This document shows, one piece after another, positions 31,201-42,280 of a stretch of DNA of 64,000 nucleotides. Below the pieces are notes generated by a model that was not told the origin of the DNA, ran no database searches, and was given only the letters and a program-made list of their open reading frames with translations. A program made the position numbers and the translations under genes. The first letter of the stretch is position 1. Every line of letters starts with the position of its first letter. The stretch comes from Oerskovia turbata (lineage in GTDB: Bacteria > Actinomycetota > Actinomycetes > Actinomycetales > Cellulomonadaceae): positions 14,348-78,347 of the forward strand of contig NZ_JOFV01000016.1 in NCBI RefSeq assembly GCF_000718325.1. The letters are read 5' to 3'.

Positions 31201-31896
31201 GAGGGCCGCCCGCGCCTCAACGCGTGGCTCGAACAGGTCCGGACCGACGGCATCGTCGACCCGTCCGTGATCTACGGGTACTTCCCCGTCTGGTCCGAGG
31301 GCGACGACGTGGTCGTCGGGCACCACGGCCCCGGGCTCGCCGGCATCGGGGCGCCCGACGGCGGCTCGGGCGGCCCGGTGGGGACCGAGCGGTTGCGCTT
31401 CACGTTCCCCCGGCAACGCCGCGACCGTCACCTGTGCCTCGCGGACTTCGTCAAGCCCCGCTCGTGGGTCGAGGAGACCGGGCGCTTCGACGTCCTGCCC
31501 GTCCAGCTCGTCACCATGGGCGACACCGTCGACGTGCACACGGCCAGGCTCTTCGCCGCGAACAGGTACCGGGAGTACATGGAGCTGCACGGGCTGTCCG
31601 TGCAGCTCACCGAGGCGCTCGCCGAGATGTGGCACTCCCGCGTGCGCTCCGAGCTGGGGTTCGCGAGCGAGGAGCCCGACGACGTCCAAGGGATGTTCGA
31701 CCTGAAGTACCGCGGGGCCCGGTTCTCGCTCGGCTATCCCGCGTGCCCCGACATGGAGGACCGGCGCAAGGTCGTCGAACTGCTGCGGCCGGAGCGGGCC
31801 GGGGTGGTGCTGTCCGACGAGCTGCAGCTGCACCCGGAGCAGTCGACCGATGCATTTATCACGCATCACCCGGAGGCGAAGTACTTCAGCGTGTGA
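28300..31896 (+). CDS. metH: cobalamin-dependent methionine synthase
   Basis: A 1198-residue MetH that transfers the methyl group of methyltetrahydrofolate to homocysteine through cobalamin. Four modules are visible: the homocysteine domain (residues about 1-330) with its zinc cysteines in LNCATGP and GGCCGTTP; the pterin domain (about 350-620, IGERTNANGSKAF); the cobalamin domain with the base-off motif DVHDIGKN and His750; and the reactivation domain (about 930-1198, SLGYPACPDMEDRRK). The ATG has TACAGT seven bases upstream and no Shine-Dalgarno, a leaderless layout. No cobalamin riboswitch fits in the 93-bp gap. An insertion of about 30 residues rich in Gly and Pro sits in the reactivation domain. 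Confidence 0.96.
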   Translation: MSHDAADARSAAFAEALRTRVVVADGAMGTMIQEQDPSLDDYQQLEGCNEILNVSRPDIIAAVHDAYLAVGVDCVETNTFGANWSNLSDYDIEDRIRELAAAGARIARERADAWSTPEQPRWVLGSMGPGTKLPSLGHTTYANLRDTFAEQAAGLLDGGVDAILVETSQDLLQAKAAVNGSRAAMRDVGRSVPVIVQVTVETTGTMLMGSEIGAALTTLQSLGVDAIGLNCATGPAEMSEHLRHLAKHAEIPVTCMPNAGLPVLGANGASYPLSPAELAAAHTQFVTEFGLGLVGGCCGTTPEHLRQVVEAVRARPVAARSPERENGVASLYSHVDFHQDSAFLAIGERTNANGSKAFRDAMLAENWEECVQIARAQTRDGAHLLDVCIDYVGRDGVADAREVVSRLASASTLPLVIDSTEPAVIQAGLELVGGRAVVNSVNFEDGDGPTSRFARIMPLVKEHGAAVIALTIDEEGQARTASKKVEIASRLIDTLVGDWAVRLDDIVVDTLTFPIATGQEETRRDAIETIEAIRELVARYPGVHTTLGVSNVSFGLNPAARTVLNSVFLHEATRAGLDSAIVHAAKILPLASIPDDQRQAALDLVWDKREYDAEGNLTHDPLAHLLDLFSGVDSAALKDARAAEMAALPVGPRLERRIVDGERKGLEADVDEALASGIKALDIVNDHLLEGMKVVGELFGKGEMQLPFVLQSAEVMKTAVALLEPHMERVEGQDSSKGTIVLATVRGDVHDIGKNLVDIILTNNGYTVVNIGIKQSIGAMIDAAEEHDADVIGMSGLLVKSTVVMRENLEELTTRGLASRWPILLGGAALTRTYVEDDLAGIFPGEVRYARDAFEGLRLMEPLVRVARGEARDAVGLPPLKKRRHATVTVTQTPVEDLPARSDVATDNPVPTPPFWGTRIVKGIQLADYAAFLDERATFMGQWGLKPGRSSGAEGTAGASYEELVETEGRPRLNAWLEQVRTDGIVDPSVIYGYFPVWSEGDDVVVGHHGPGLAGIGAPDGGSGGPVGTERLRFTFPRQRRDRHLCLADFVKPRSWVEETGRFDVLPVQLVTMGDTVDVHTARLFAANRYREYMELHGLSVQLTEALAEMWHSRVRSELGFASEEPDDVQGMFDLKYRGARFSLGYPACPDMEDRRKVVELLRPERAGVVLSDELQLHPEQSTDAFITHHPEAKYFSV

Positions 31897-31948
31897 CAAC
31901 GGCACAGGTGCGCAGGGGTGAACGCTGGCGTGGCAGGCGATCTGCCGC

Positions 31949-32713
31949 TCAGTGCCACTGCCACGTCTCGATGACCTGAGCGATGAGCTCGTCGCCGTTG
32001 TCGTAGGGGGTGACGATCGCTATCACGAAGAACTGGACCGTCTCCGTGCCCGGTGTGAACGGCGCGGGCGCGAACGCAGAGACGAACGCCTTCGTCTGCG
32101 TCGCGCTACTGCTCCCTTCGACCCGGGTGATGTTCGCCGGGACACCGTCGAGGGTGGCCGCTTCGTGCAAGCTGATGACCTTTCCGTTCTGGGCGAAGTA
32201 CGAATCCGCGACCGCGTCGACGGCTCCGTCGACGTCCGTCCCGACCATCCAGGAGTCGGACGTCGAGACGCGCACCGGTTCGACGCTCACCTGTCCGTAG
32301 ATCGCACCGACGCCCGTCGGCACCACCGTGCCTTCCCTGACCTCGCCCCAGAGCTCGAGGGCGCCCGCGCACAGGCGCTCCTCGTCGACCGAGATGTTGT
32401 TCACAAAGGTCTGCGGACCCTCGTAGGACCAGCACGGTGTGTCGATCAGCTGACCCGAGACGATCGAGATCTCCTCGGCCGCGGAGGGTGCGAGCGGCGC
32501 CGGGGTCCCCTCGCTCCGGGACGTGGCGGCACGGCCAGACCCGTCGCTGGTCGCGTTGTCGAATGCCACGGCGCAGCCGCTCAGCACCGCGAGGATGCCG
32601 GCGGCGGCAAGGCCGGCGATCCCGTGACCGACAGCCCGACGACGCATCGGGTGCTGGCCGGCGCGGGGGCGTGCCGTGTCGGGATTGGGCTGCGAGCAGG
32701 GCAAGTCGTGCAA
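31949..32713 (-). CDS. putative secreted lipoprotein of unknown function
   Basis: A 254-residue protein with a lipoprotein signal: a basic MRRR segment, a hydrophobic stretch (GIAGLAAAGILAVLSGC) and a lipobox LSGC. The mature part has no family I recognise; it contains two cysteines (DTPCWSYEG and ERLCAGALEL) that could pair. The start is set at a TTG at 32713 because AGGAGG lies six bases upstream; the first in-frame ATG (32647) has no ribosome site. That gives a longer polar N-region before the signal helix. A TAGCAT hexamer on the minus strand near 32750 could be its promoter. It is convergent with metH. Confidence 0.72.
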   Translation of the reverse strand: MHDLPCSQPNPDTARPRAGQHPMRRRAVGHGIAGLAAAGILAVLSGCAVAFDNATSDGSGRAATSRSEGTPAPLAPSAAEEISIVSGQLIDTPCWSYEGPQTFVNNISVDEERLCAGALELWGEVREGTVVPTGVGAIYGQVSVEPVRVSTSDSWMVGTDVDGAVDAVADSYFAQNGKVISLHEAATLDGVPANITRVEGSSSATQTKAFVSAFAPAPFTPGTETVQFFVIAIVTPYDNGDELIAQVIETWQWH

Positions 32714-32921
32714 GAGGATCCTCCTGGCCTTGGGCTTCTGGCCCCGAATGCTAGGCCTTGCAACGACCACGGCACGGAGTTTTCCACAGGCTCGTTCGCG
32801 CCCTGCGAGAGGGGGGCGGTGCCGTACGCGGCACCCTGGTGTCGAGAGTCTCGCTCCGATGAGTTCTCCCCCGCCTCCCGGTCTACCCCATGACCCTGCC
32901 ACCGACCCACCGGAGCGCATC

Positions 32922-33578
32922 ATGGGATCGATCGAGATCGAGCTGTTCACGACCCTGGACCTCGTCGGGCAGGCGCCCGGCGGTCCCGAGGAGGACACGG
33001 CGAACGGGTTCCCGTTCGGCGGCTGGCAGGCTCCTCTGCTGGACGACGTCGCCGGGGAGCAGGTCGCCGCCGCCTACGAGGGCACCGACGCCCTCCTGCT
33101 CGGCCGCCGCACCTACGACATCTTCGCCGCCTACTGGCCTCACCAGGAGGGCGGCCAGGACGACGACTTCGCCGCCCTCTTCAACCGCATCCCCAAGTAC
33201 GTCGCCTCGCGGGGCACACCTGATCTCTCGTGGGCCGGGTCGACACAGCTCGGCCCCGACCTCCCGAGCGCAGTCCGCGAGGTTCGCGACCGGCACGAGC
33301 ACGTCAAGGTCGTCGGCAGCCTGGGCCTGGTGCAGACGCTCCTGCGCGAGAAGCTCTTCGACCGCCTCGACCTGTGGGTGCACCCCATCGTCCTCGGTGT
33401 CGGGAAGTCGGTGTTCGACGGCGGCGCCGTGCCCACCAACCTCACCCTCCTCGAACCGCCCGTCGCCAGCCCTGCGGGCACCGTGCTGCTGCGTTACGGT
33501 CTAGCCGACGGCACGCCCTCGACGGGCGACATGGCGGCCGCAGACCGCGGCGTCGACCGGCAGGCCGAGAACACCTGA
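32922..33578 (+). CDS. RibD C-terminal/dihydrofolate reductase-like protein
   Basis: A 218-residue member of the RibD-C family, NADPH-dependent reductases related to DHFR. Characteristic stretches are ALLLGRRTYDIFAAYWP, HVKVVGSLGLVQTLLREKLFDRL and LWVHPIVLGVGKSVFDGG. Stand-alone members of this type are common in actinobacteria and their substrates are mostly unknown; I do not claim a folate or riboflavin role. The ATG has GGAG seven bases upstream. The next gene, a VOC protein, follows after 13 bp and is probably co-transcribed. Confidence 0.85.
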   Translation: MGSIEIELFTTLDLVGQAPGGPEEDTANGFPFGGWQAPLLDDVAGEQVAAAYEGTDALLLGRRTYDIFAAYWPHQEGGQDDDFAALFNRIPKYVASRGTPDLSWAGSTQLGPDLPSAVREVRDRHEHVKVVGSLGLVQTLLREKLFDRLDLWVHPIVLGVGKSVFDGGAVPTNLTLLEPPVASPAGTVLLRYGLADGTPSTGDMAAADRGVDRQAENT

Positions 33579-33591
33579 GACGGGACCACAC

Positions 33592-34032
33592 ATGGCGATC
33601 CAGCGACTCGACAACGTCGGCATCGTCGTCGACGACCTCGACGCGGCAGTGGCGTTCTTCGTCGAGCTCGGGATGGAGCTCGACGGCAGGGCACCGATCG
33701 AGGGTGCCTGGGCGGGGGACGTCGTCGGGCTCGACGGGATGCGGTCGGAGATCGCGATGATGCGCGTGCCCGACGGTCCTGGCCGGCTCGAGCTCAGCAC
33801 GTACCACTCCCCTGCGGCCGTGGACGTCGGCCTGGGCAGTGCACCGTCGAACACCCTGGGCCTGCACCGCGTGATGTTCGCGGTCGACGACATCGACGAC
33901 ACGGTCGAACGCCTGCGTGGGCACGGGGCCGCACTCGTCGGAGAGATCGTGCGGTACGAGGACGCCTACCGGCTCTGCTACCTCCGCGGACCGGAAGGGA
34001 TCATCGTCGCACTGGCCGAGCAGCTCGGGTGA
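33592..34032 (+). CDS. VOC-family (glyoxalase/bleomycin-resistance fold) protein
   Basis: A 146-residue protein with the paired beta-alpha-beta-beta-beta modules of the vicinal oxygen chelate fold: DNVGIVVDDLDAAVAFFVELGMEL at the start (first module), LHRVMFAVDDIDDTVERLRGHG and YLRGPEGIIVALAEQLG in the second. Possible metal ligands are His94-like and Glu residues in these strands. Substrate unknown. It is 13 bp downstream of the RibD-like gene. Its stop is followed by a 22-bp-period repeat in the convergent gap. Confidence 0.85.
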   Translation: MAIQRLDNVGIVVDDLDAAVAFFVELGMELDGRAPIEGAWAGDVVGLDGMRSEIAMMRVPDGPGRLELSTYHSPAAVDVGLGSAPSNTLGLHRVMFAVDDIDDTVERLRGHGAALVGEIVRYEDAYRLCYLRGPEGIIVALAEQLG

Positions 34033-34071
34033 CCGCAGAGCCTTCACTCGTCGCCCTCGCTGTCCGACGAC

Positions 34072-34127
34072 GTCACCCTCGGCGCGCGGTTCCGTCACCC
34101 TCGGCATCGGGGTACGTCACCCTCGGC
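34072..34127. repeat. three-copy 22-bp-period intergenic repeat
   Basis: GTCACCCTCGGC starts at 34072, 34094 and 34116, exactly 22 bp apart, in the convergent gap after the VOC gene. On the minus strand each unit reads GCCGAGGGTGAC followed by a ten-base spacer, two of which fit GNACC-like starts. The same unit and the same 22-bp period occur at 53702-53740. Confidence 0.85.
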
Positions 34128-34196
34128 GGCGCAGCTGGGGACACCCCGGAGCTCTGCCTCACGGCCCCGCGGGGGTGCCCCCTCGCGCGAGACGCC

Positions 34197-34778
34197 TCAC
34201 ACCGTCTGCGGCGCCACCACGAGTCCGTGCGAGCGCTCCAGCCGGTCGACCAGGAGCGTGCCCGCCGCCACGAGCGGCAGCAGCACGAGGTTCCCGATCA
34301 GCATGGTGCGCAGGAACGGCAGGCCGGCGACGTAGCTCGCCACGAGCCCGTCGACGCCTGCCGGGTACCAGACCCCGCGCCCCTGGAACCAGACACCGAA
34401 GTTGGTCCAGAGGAAGAACCACAGCGACCCGCCCACGCCCAGCCCGGCCGCAGCTCCGATACGCCCCCACCCGGACGTGCCCCGGGTGAGCAGCGCCGCG
34501 AGCCCGATCACGAGCCACGCGCTCCACGTGAACAGCGCGATCGACGTGTTGCCCAGCAGCAGGTCGGACACGACGGCGACGAGCAACGGGGCCAGGAACG
34601 CCAGGCGGTGCCGCACGAGCACCGCGGCCGCGAACGCCGCGGACGTCACGAGCTCGAGGTTCGGCGGGGCACCGATCTCCTCGCGCACGAGGCGGAACAC
34701 CACGGCGAGCGCCACGACCGCGACCGCGATCGCGGGGCGCCACCATCGCGTCAGGAGGTGAACTTCTCGAGCTTCCAC
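34197..34778 (-). CDS. DUF6580 membrane protein, ECF S-component-like
   Basis: A 193-residue membrane protein with about six hydrophobic segments. FRLVREEIGAPPNLELVTSA, LLVAVVSDLLLGNTS and the TNFGVWFQG...GLVASYVAGLPFLRT pattern match the DUF6580 family, small putative transport proteins resembling substrate-binding (S) components of ECF vitamin transporters. It overlaps the end of the preceding DUF4430 lipoprotein gene by 28 bases, starting at a GTG inside it with GGGAG ten bases upstream. Coupling to a DUF4430 protein, a domain shared with transcobalamin, hints at a cobalamin-like ligand; this is inference. Confidence 0.75.
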   Translation of the reverse strand: MEAREVHLLTRWWRPAIAVAVVALAVVFRLVREEIGAPPNLELVTSAAFAAAVLVRHRLAFLAPLLVAVVSDLLLGNTSIALFTWSAWLVIGLAALLTRGTSGWGRIGAAAGLGVGGSLWFFLWTNFGVWFQGRGVWYPAGVDGLVASYVAGLPFLRTMLIGNLVLLPLVAAGTLLVDRLERSHGLVVAPQTV

Positions 34779-35212
34779 GTGATCTCGTCTCCCGTCTCGG
34801 TCACGAACGACCCGGCACCGACCGGAGCCATCTCGCCGTTGACGTACAGCGCCCAGAACTCACCGGCCGGGTCCGCGGCGACGCCGCCGATGCCCGTCAC
34901 GAAAGCCATGTCGCCCTCGCCCTGGACGGTCGCGCTCGGGTCGGCCGCGAGCAGCAGCTCGAGCGCCGTCTTCCCGGTGACGCCCTCGTACGAGAGCTCG
35001 GAGTCGTCAGCAGCGTCGTCAGCGCCGTCGGTCGAGTCGTCGGAGGCGCCGGACGCGTCGTCGTCGGCAGCGACCGTCGATGACGCCGAGGTGTCGTCCG
35101 CCGGCGCGTCGTCGGCCGCACCGCAACCGGCCAGGAGGCCGACGGCGAGCAGGAGCGACGTGAGGGCGGTCAGCGAGCGTGCCGGTGTGGCACGGAGAGT
35201 CTGGGGGTTCAC
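34751..35212 (-). CDS. DUF4430 lipoprotein
   Basis: A 153-residue exported lipoprotein: signal helix SLTALTSLLLAVGLLAGC with lipobox LAGC, a 45-residue Asp/Ser/Ala-rich linker, and a C-terminal DUF4430 domain (residues about 75-153: SYEGVTGKTALELLLAADPS, GEFWALYVNGEMAPVGAGS, GDEITWKLEKF). DUF4430 is the fold of the C-terminal domain of transcobalamin and intrinsic factor, used in bacteria by some cell-surface ligand-capture proteins. TAGACT (plus-strand 35220-35225) lies seven bases before the GTG start. The downstream DUF6580 gene overlaps its 3' end. Confidence 0.83.
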   Translation of the reverse strand: MNPQTLRATPARSLTALTSLLLAVGLLAGCGAADDAPADDTSASSTVAADDDASGASDDSTDGADDAADDSELSYEGVTGKTALELLLAADPSATVQGEGDMAFVTGIGGVAADPAGEFWALYVNGEMAPVGAGSFVTETGDEITWKLEKFTS

Positions 35213-35270
35213 GCCGCAGAGTCTACGAACCGGCAGCCCGAAGCGACGCAGCCGCCCACCAGCCGGGACG

Positions 35271-37397
<2,127 letters not shown>

Positions 37398-37563
37398 GAA
37401 GGGAAAGCCTAGACGCTGCCACCCACAGGATCGGTCAGCCTGGCCGCACCGGACAGGACCTCCACACGATCCCGACGTCTCCCCGGAACCACGCGGCTAC
37501 GCGGGTAGCGAACCCGGGCCGTTTCGGTACGAGGAACGTGCCCCGAGGTGATTACATGGTCAC

Positions 37564-37770
37564 GTGACTGCTACGACGACTCCATCGCTGACCGTGGCCG
37601 ACCGTTGCGACCGCTGCGGCGCTCAGGCCTACGTGCGCGTGACCATGCCCAGTGGGGAGCTGCTCTTCTGCGCCCACCACGCCCGCGCGCACGCCGCTGC
37701 GTTCGCCGACATCGCGACGCACGTCCAGGACGAAACCGACCGCCTGCTCGCCGAGCACGGCGCCCGCTGA
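37564..37770 (+). CDS. DUF7455 small zinc-binding protein
   Basis: A 68-residue protein typical of actinobacteria, found beside sigA and topoisomerase genes. It has ADRCDRCGAQAYVRV with CxxC at residues 15-18, then LLFCAHHARAH, together a probable Cys/His zinc site, and an acidic C-terminal helix. Function unknown. The GTG is used; TTACAT lies six bases upstream and could make the message leaderless. A strong terminator follows 37 bases after the stop. Confidence 0.84.
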   Translation: MTATTTPSLTVADRCDRCGAQAYVRVTMPSGELLFCAHHARAHAAAFADIATHVQDETDRLLAEHGAR

Positions 37771-37806
37771 CACGACCGGCGCGCACTCGTAGCGCGCCAC
37801 CCTCCT

Positions 37807-37842
37807 GAACCCCGACCGGTGACCCCACCGGCCGGGGTTCTT
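37807..37842 (+). terminator. rho-independent-type terminator after the DUF7455 gene
   Basis: AACCCCGACCGG pairs with CCGGCCGGGGTT (one mismatch) around TGACCCCA-like loop bases, followed by a TTCTTTCG run. Confidence 0.82.
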
Positions 37843-37980
37843 TCGTCCCCGGCCCCGCCACACGGCGAGACGCCCATCGAACCGGAGCGCCGCCGTCGGG
37901 CCCGCGAGGCCTGCCCGACGGCGCCGCACTCCCCCCGCACCCGGCGCACCGGCGCCGAGCCCCCCCGGGCGACGACGCAA

Positions 37981-38012
37981 GAGGCCCGCACCCCGGACGG
38001 GGTGCGGGCCTC
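37981..38012 (-). terminator. sigA terminator hairpin
   Basis: GAGGCCCGCACCCC (37981-37994) and its exact complement (37999-38012) form a perfect 14-bp stem with a four-base loop, 23 bases downstream of the sigA stop. Confidence 0.88.
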
Positions 38013-38034
38013 TCGGCACTGCTGTGGCGACCGG

Positions 38035-39597
<1,563 letters not shown>

Positions 39598-39669
39598 AAA
39601 CCGACCTTTCGGCAATCACTGGAGGGGCGTGCCCGGGAGATCGGAGGACTCTCGGATCATGAGCGGACA

Positions 39670-39696
39670 CCTATATTGTACCGGCCGATCCGTCAA
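39670..39696 (-). promoter_or_regulatory. putative sigA promoter
   Basis: In the 278-bp gap before sigA, the minus strand reads TTGACG (plus-strand 39691-39696) and, downstream, an AT-rich TACAATATAGG stretch (39670-39680). TATAGG sits 15 bp from TTGACG; TACAAT is too close at 10 bp. One of these is probably the -10 box, leaving a leader of about 65 bases. I see no gene in the rest of the gap. Confidence 0.55.
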
Positions 39697-39875
39697 CGGT
39701 CGCCGGGGAAGAAGTTCCGACACGGGTGAGTCGCCGCCGACGGGCCTGCGCACGTCCACTCCGCTGGATGTCGTCCCCTGGTCAACGCCTCGTCCGCCCC
39801 GAAGATTCCCTCCCACCAGGATCACGTCACACCGTCGGCGCGCCCCGGGCTCCGCAGCGTCGCCGACCGCTCGCC

Positions 39876-40271
39876 TCAGGACCGGTCGGGCTTGACCGCC
39901 AGGACGGGGCAGGGCGCGTCGAGCAGGATGCGCTGCGCGTTGGAGCCGAGGATGAGCTTGCCGACGGGGCTGCGTCGCCGCAGGCCGATCACGATGAGCT
40001 CGGCCTGGTTCGTCTCTGCCGTGCCGACGAGATCCTCGGCGACCTCGCCCGTGCCCTCGACGACCCGGTGCTCGAGCCCCGCGGCGGCGAGAGGGGCGAT
40101 GATCCGGGCGATGTCCTCGCTGCGTTCGCCGACCTGCTCAGGCGTCGCGTGCCCGCCCTTGTCGCTCACGACCACCAGGAGCTCGCTGCGACGGGCGAGG
40201 GACTCGTCGACCGCGGTCGCGAGCGCCTCGCGCCCCTCGGGGGTGGACAGGTAACCGACAACGACTGTCAT
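39876..40271 (-). CDS. universal stress protein (UspA domain)
   Basis: A 131-residue single UspA domain. It begins MTVVVGYLSTPEGREALATA and ends with LIVIGLRRRSPVGKLILGSN followed by APCPVLAVKP, where the G-x2-G-x9-G-S/T nucleotide loop of ATP-binding USPs would be; here it is partly altered by the RRRSP insertion. Such proteins respond to stress or stationary phase, usually by binding ATP. The ATG has GGAGG six bases upstream. It is monocistronic between sigA and the DUF4192 gene, and the direction is the same as sigA. Confidence 0.88.
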   Translation of the reverse strand: MTVVVGYLSTPEGREALATAVDESLARRSELLVVVSDKGGHATPEQVGERSEDIARIIAPLAAAGLEHRVVEGTGEVAEDLVGTAETNQAELIVIGLRRRSPVGKLILGSNAQRILLDAPCPVLAVKPDRS

Positions 40272-40387
40272 GGGATTCCTCCGTCATGCCTGGGCATGCC
40301 TGCTGGCGCGCGTGGAGCGGGTGGCGCTCGGGCCGCGATCCGGGACCACCCCGGCACGTGCGACGGTACCGGAAGGGCCCCTGTTCC

Positions 40388-41575
40388 TCACGTCGCCTGC
40401 CACGGGCGTCCCTGCTGCCGAGCCCATCCCGGAGCGAGCCCCGCGTCGAGCGCCCTCTCGACGAGGAGCGCCAGGCGGTAGGACGGGTCCGCGTCGAGTG
40501 CTGCCGCGAGCCGGTCGGATGCGAGCACGCCGTCACCGTCCCACCACGCGAGCAGCGCCAGGAGCGTCAGTGCGGGCGCCTGCGCCCCGCGCCGCCCGGC
40601 CCCTGCGACGGCCTCGAGGACCTCGCGGGCGCACCGTGCCCGCAGGGGGTCCGGGGGCAGGCCCGCGACGGGGTCGACGACGGCCGCGAGCGCCACCGCG
40701 GTCCCTGTCTCGACCTGCTCTCCTGCGACGTCCGCGGCGGCGAGCGTGGCGAGCTCGTCGTTGCCGGCGACGAACGAGAGCAGCACCGCGTCCCGCACGG
40801 GGACGCTCTCGAGCGCGACCTCGAGTCGCCCCAGGACGGTGGCCGGTACAGCGGCAGGGAGCGCCTCACGGGCGCCGTGCTCGAGGCCGCGGTGCGCCCG
40901 CTCGACCAGCCCGGTCGCAGCGCGCCACGCGGCGAGCCCGTCCTGTCGCCACGCTGCGAGCCCCTCGTGGTCGTGCGTGGCGATCGCGGCGTCCCGCCGG
41001 GCCCGCCAACGGTTCGCGGCCCGCGACGCCTTGCGGCGGAGCACGGTGTCGAGCACGGGGATCGACGTGGCGTGGGATCGGCTCGGTGCGACGGTGGCAC
41101 CGGCGAGGACCATGTGCGCGCCGACCTCGGTCGCCTCGAGGTCGGCGAGCGGGCGTCCGCCGGGAGGGCAGCAGGTCTCGTCCTGGCAGTCGGCGCCGTG
41201 GTAGCCGGTCGCCGAGACGACCCAGACCTCGGGCTCGCCGAGGTACTCCTCGGCGGCATCGGTCCAGTGCTCGACGGCGGCTCGCTCGCGGGCGGCCGTC
41301 GCCCCGCCGGCGCGCAGGTCGACGTCGGCGTAGAGCACGAGGACCGCGCGGGCGGCACCGTCCGAGCAGAGGTGCGACACGAGCGTGCGGGCCACCTGGG
41401 GTCCGTGCTCGAGGTCGGCCAGGTCGTCGAGGTCCACCCTCGCGACGAGCCCGACCCGCCCGCGGGACGTGCGCAGGCTGACCAGGACGCCGCTGTCCTG
41501 CGGGCGGTAGCCGAGGCGGAAGGGGATGTAGGCGAGGAGCTCTCGTGGCCCGCGGGCCCGGATCGTCGTTGTCAT
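40388..41575 (-). CDS. DUF4192 protein
   Basis: A 395-residue actinobacterial DUF4192 protein of unknown function. It opens with the conserved RGPRELLAYIPFRLGYRPQD and SLRTSRGRVGLVARVDLDDL, has a central segment with CQDETCCPPGGRPL (three cysteines, a possible metal site), and a helical C-terminal half ending with a TPR-like ALDADPSYRLALLVERALD. There is no signal peptide or membrane segment. The ATG at 41575 is used. The 115-bp gap to the stress-protein gene contains only that gene's ribosome site. Confidence 0.83.
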   Translation of the reverse strand: MTTTIRARGPRELLAYIPFRLGYRPQDSGVLVSLRTSRGRVGLVARVDLDDLADLEHGPQVARTLVSHLCSDGAARAVLVLYADVDLRAGGATAARERAAVEHWTDAAEEYLGEPEVWVVSATGYHGADCQDETCCPPGGRPLADLEATEVGAHMVLAGATVAPSRSHATSIPVLDTVLRRKASRAANRWRARRDAAIATHDHEGLAAWRQDGLAAWRAATGLVERAHRGLEHGAREALPAAVPATVLGRLEVALESVPVRDAVLLSFVAGNDELATLAAADVAGEQVETGTAVALAAVVDPVAGLPPDPLRARCAREVLEAVAGAGRRGAQAPALTLLALLAWWDGDGVLASDRLAAALDADPSYRLALLVERALDAGLAPGWARQQGRPWQAT

Positions 41576-41684
41576 GCGGTCATCTCAGCGCTGTCGCAGC
41601 GCGCGCGGGTCGGGACGACGGGCCTGTGGACGGCCGGATGGACTGTGGTCGGGCTCCGTGCCGCGCACTGACTACGGTGTGGGG

Positions 41685-42266
41685 GTGCGTCGCTCTTCGC
41701 CTTCCTTCGAGACACCGTCCGGTCGCCGCCGTCCGGTACCGGTCCTCGTCGCCTCGGCCTGCCTCCTCGCGGGTGTGCTCGCGGGCTGCACGGACCCTGT
41801 CGACGGGGCAGGACCTGGCCCCGGGGCCGAGGCGCCGTCGTCGGACAGGTTGGACCTCCCCGTCGACGGGGCGTCCGCCCCCGAGGCGTCCCTGCCGACG
41901 TTCGACGACTCCTCGGTCGCCGGGTCCCTCGTCGTGGGCTTCCCGGTCGACGTCGTCCCCGTCCCGCCGGACGCGGACGTCCTGGCGAGCTCTGCGACCG
42001 ACGTCGAGGGGGTGCCCTTGCGTCAGGTGACGCTCAACCTCTCCTCCCCCGCGACCGTCCAGGAGGTTCTCGACTTCTACACCGCGTCGATGACGGCCGC
42101 AGGGTTCGCCGCCCTGCCCGGGAGCGTCCCCGGAGGTCTCAGCGGCCAGGTGGCGTTCAACCGGGCGACGCCCGACGGGGCGACCGAGACGCTGTCCGTC
42201 GGGGTCCTCGACACGACCGACGCCCGCCTGGTCACGGTCAGTGGCCAGGTCATCCCGCCTGCGTGA
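41685..42266 (+). CDS. putative lipoprotein of unknown function
   Basis: A 193-residue lipoprotein: basic GRRRP N-region, hydrophobic VPVLVASACLLAGVLAGC with lipobox LAGC, a Pro/Ala/Gly-rich linker, and a C-terminal domain of about 120 residues (VVPVPPDADVLASSATDVEG, SPATVQEVLDFYTASMTAAGF) with an alpha/beta pattern like small extracytoplasmic domains that compare to nothing I recognise. TACGGT lies six bases before the GTG at 41685; a GTG six bases earlier is possible. It is immediately upstream of idsA, which has its own promoter-like hexamer. Confidence 0.75.
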   Translation: MRRSSPSFETPSGRRRPVPVLVASACLLAGVLAGCTDPVDGAGPGPGAEAPSSDRLDLPVDGASAPEASLPTFDDSSVAGSLVVGFPVDVVPVPPDADVLASSATDVEGVPLRQVTLNLSSPATVQEVLDFYTASMTAAGFAALPGSVPGGLSGQVAFNRATPDGATETLSVGVLDTTDARLVTVSGQVIPPA

Positions 42267-42280
42267 CCTAGGCTGCCCTC

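Noticed and set aside
27067..31905. A very long open frame on the strand opposite metH, running into the tandem GNAT gene
   Set aside because: High GC content leaves the antisense frame open. The translated product over metH is a low-complexity Arg/Asp/Val/His mixture with no recognisable motif; metH itself has all its catalytic motifs. Only the part from 28206 to 27067 is a real gene.
31930..31958. A hairpin GTGGCA/TGCCAC as a terminator between metH and the convergent lipoprotein gene
   Set aside because: The stem is only six base pairs with a long loop and one arm lies in coding sequence; too weak to list.
39670..39680. TACAAT as the -10 box for sigA
   Set aside because: It sits only 10 bp from the TTGACG element; TATAGG at 15 bp is nearer the usual spacing, so I left the choice open in the feature.
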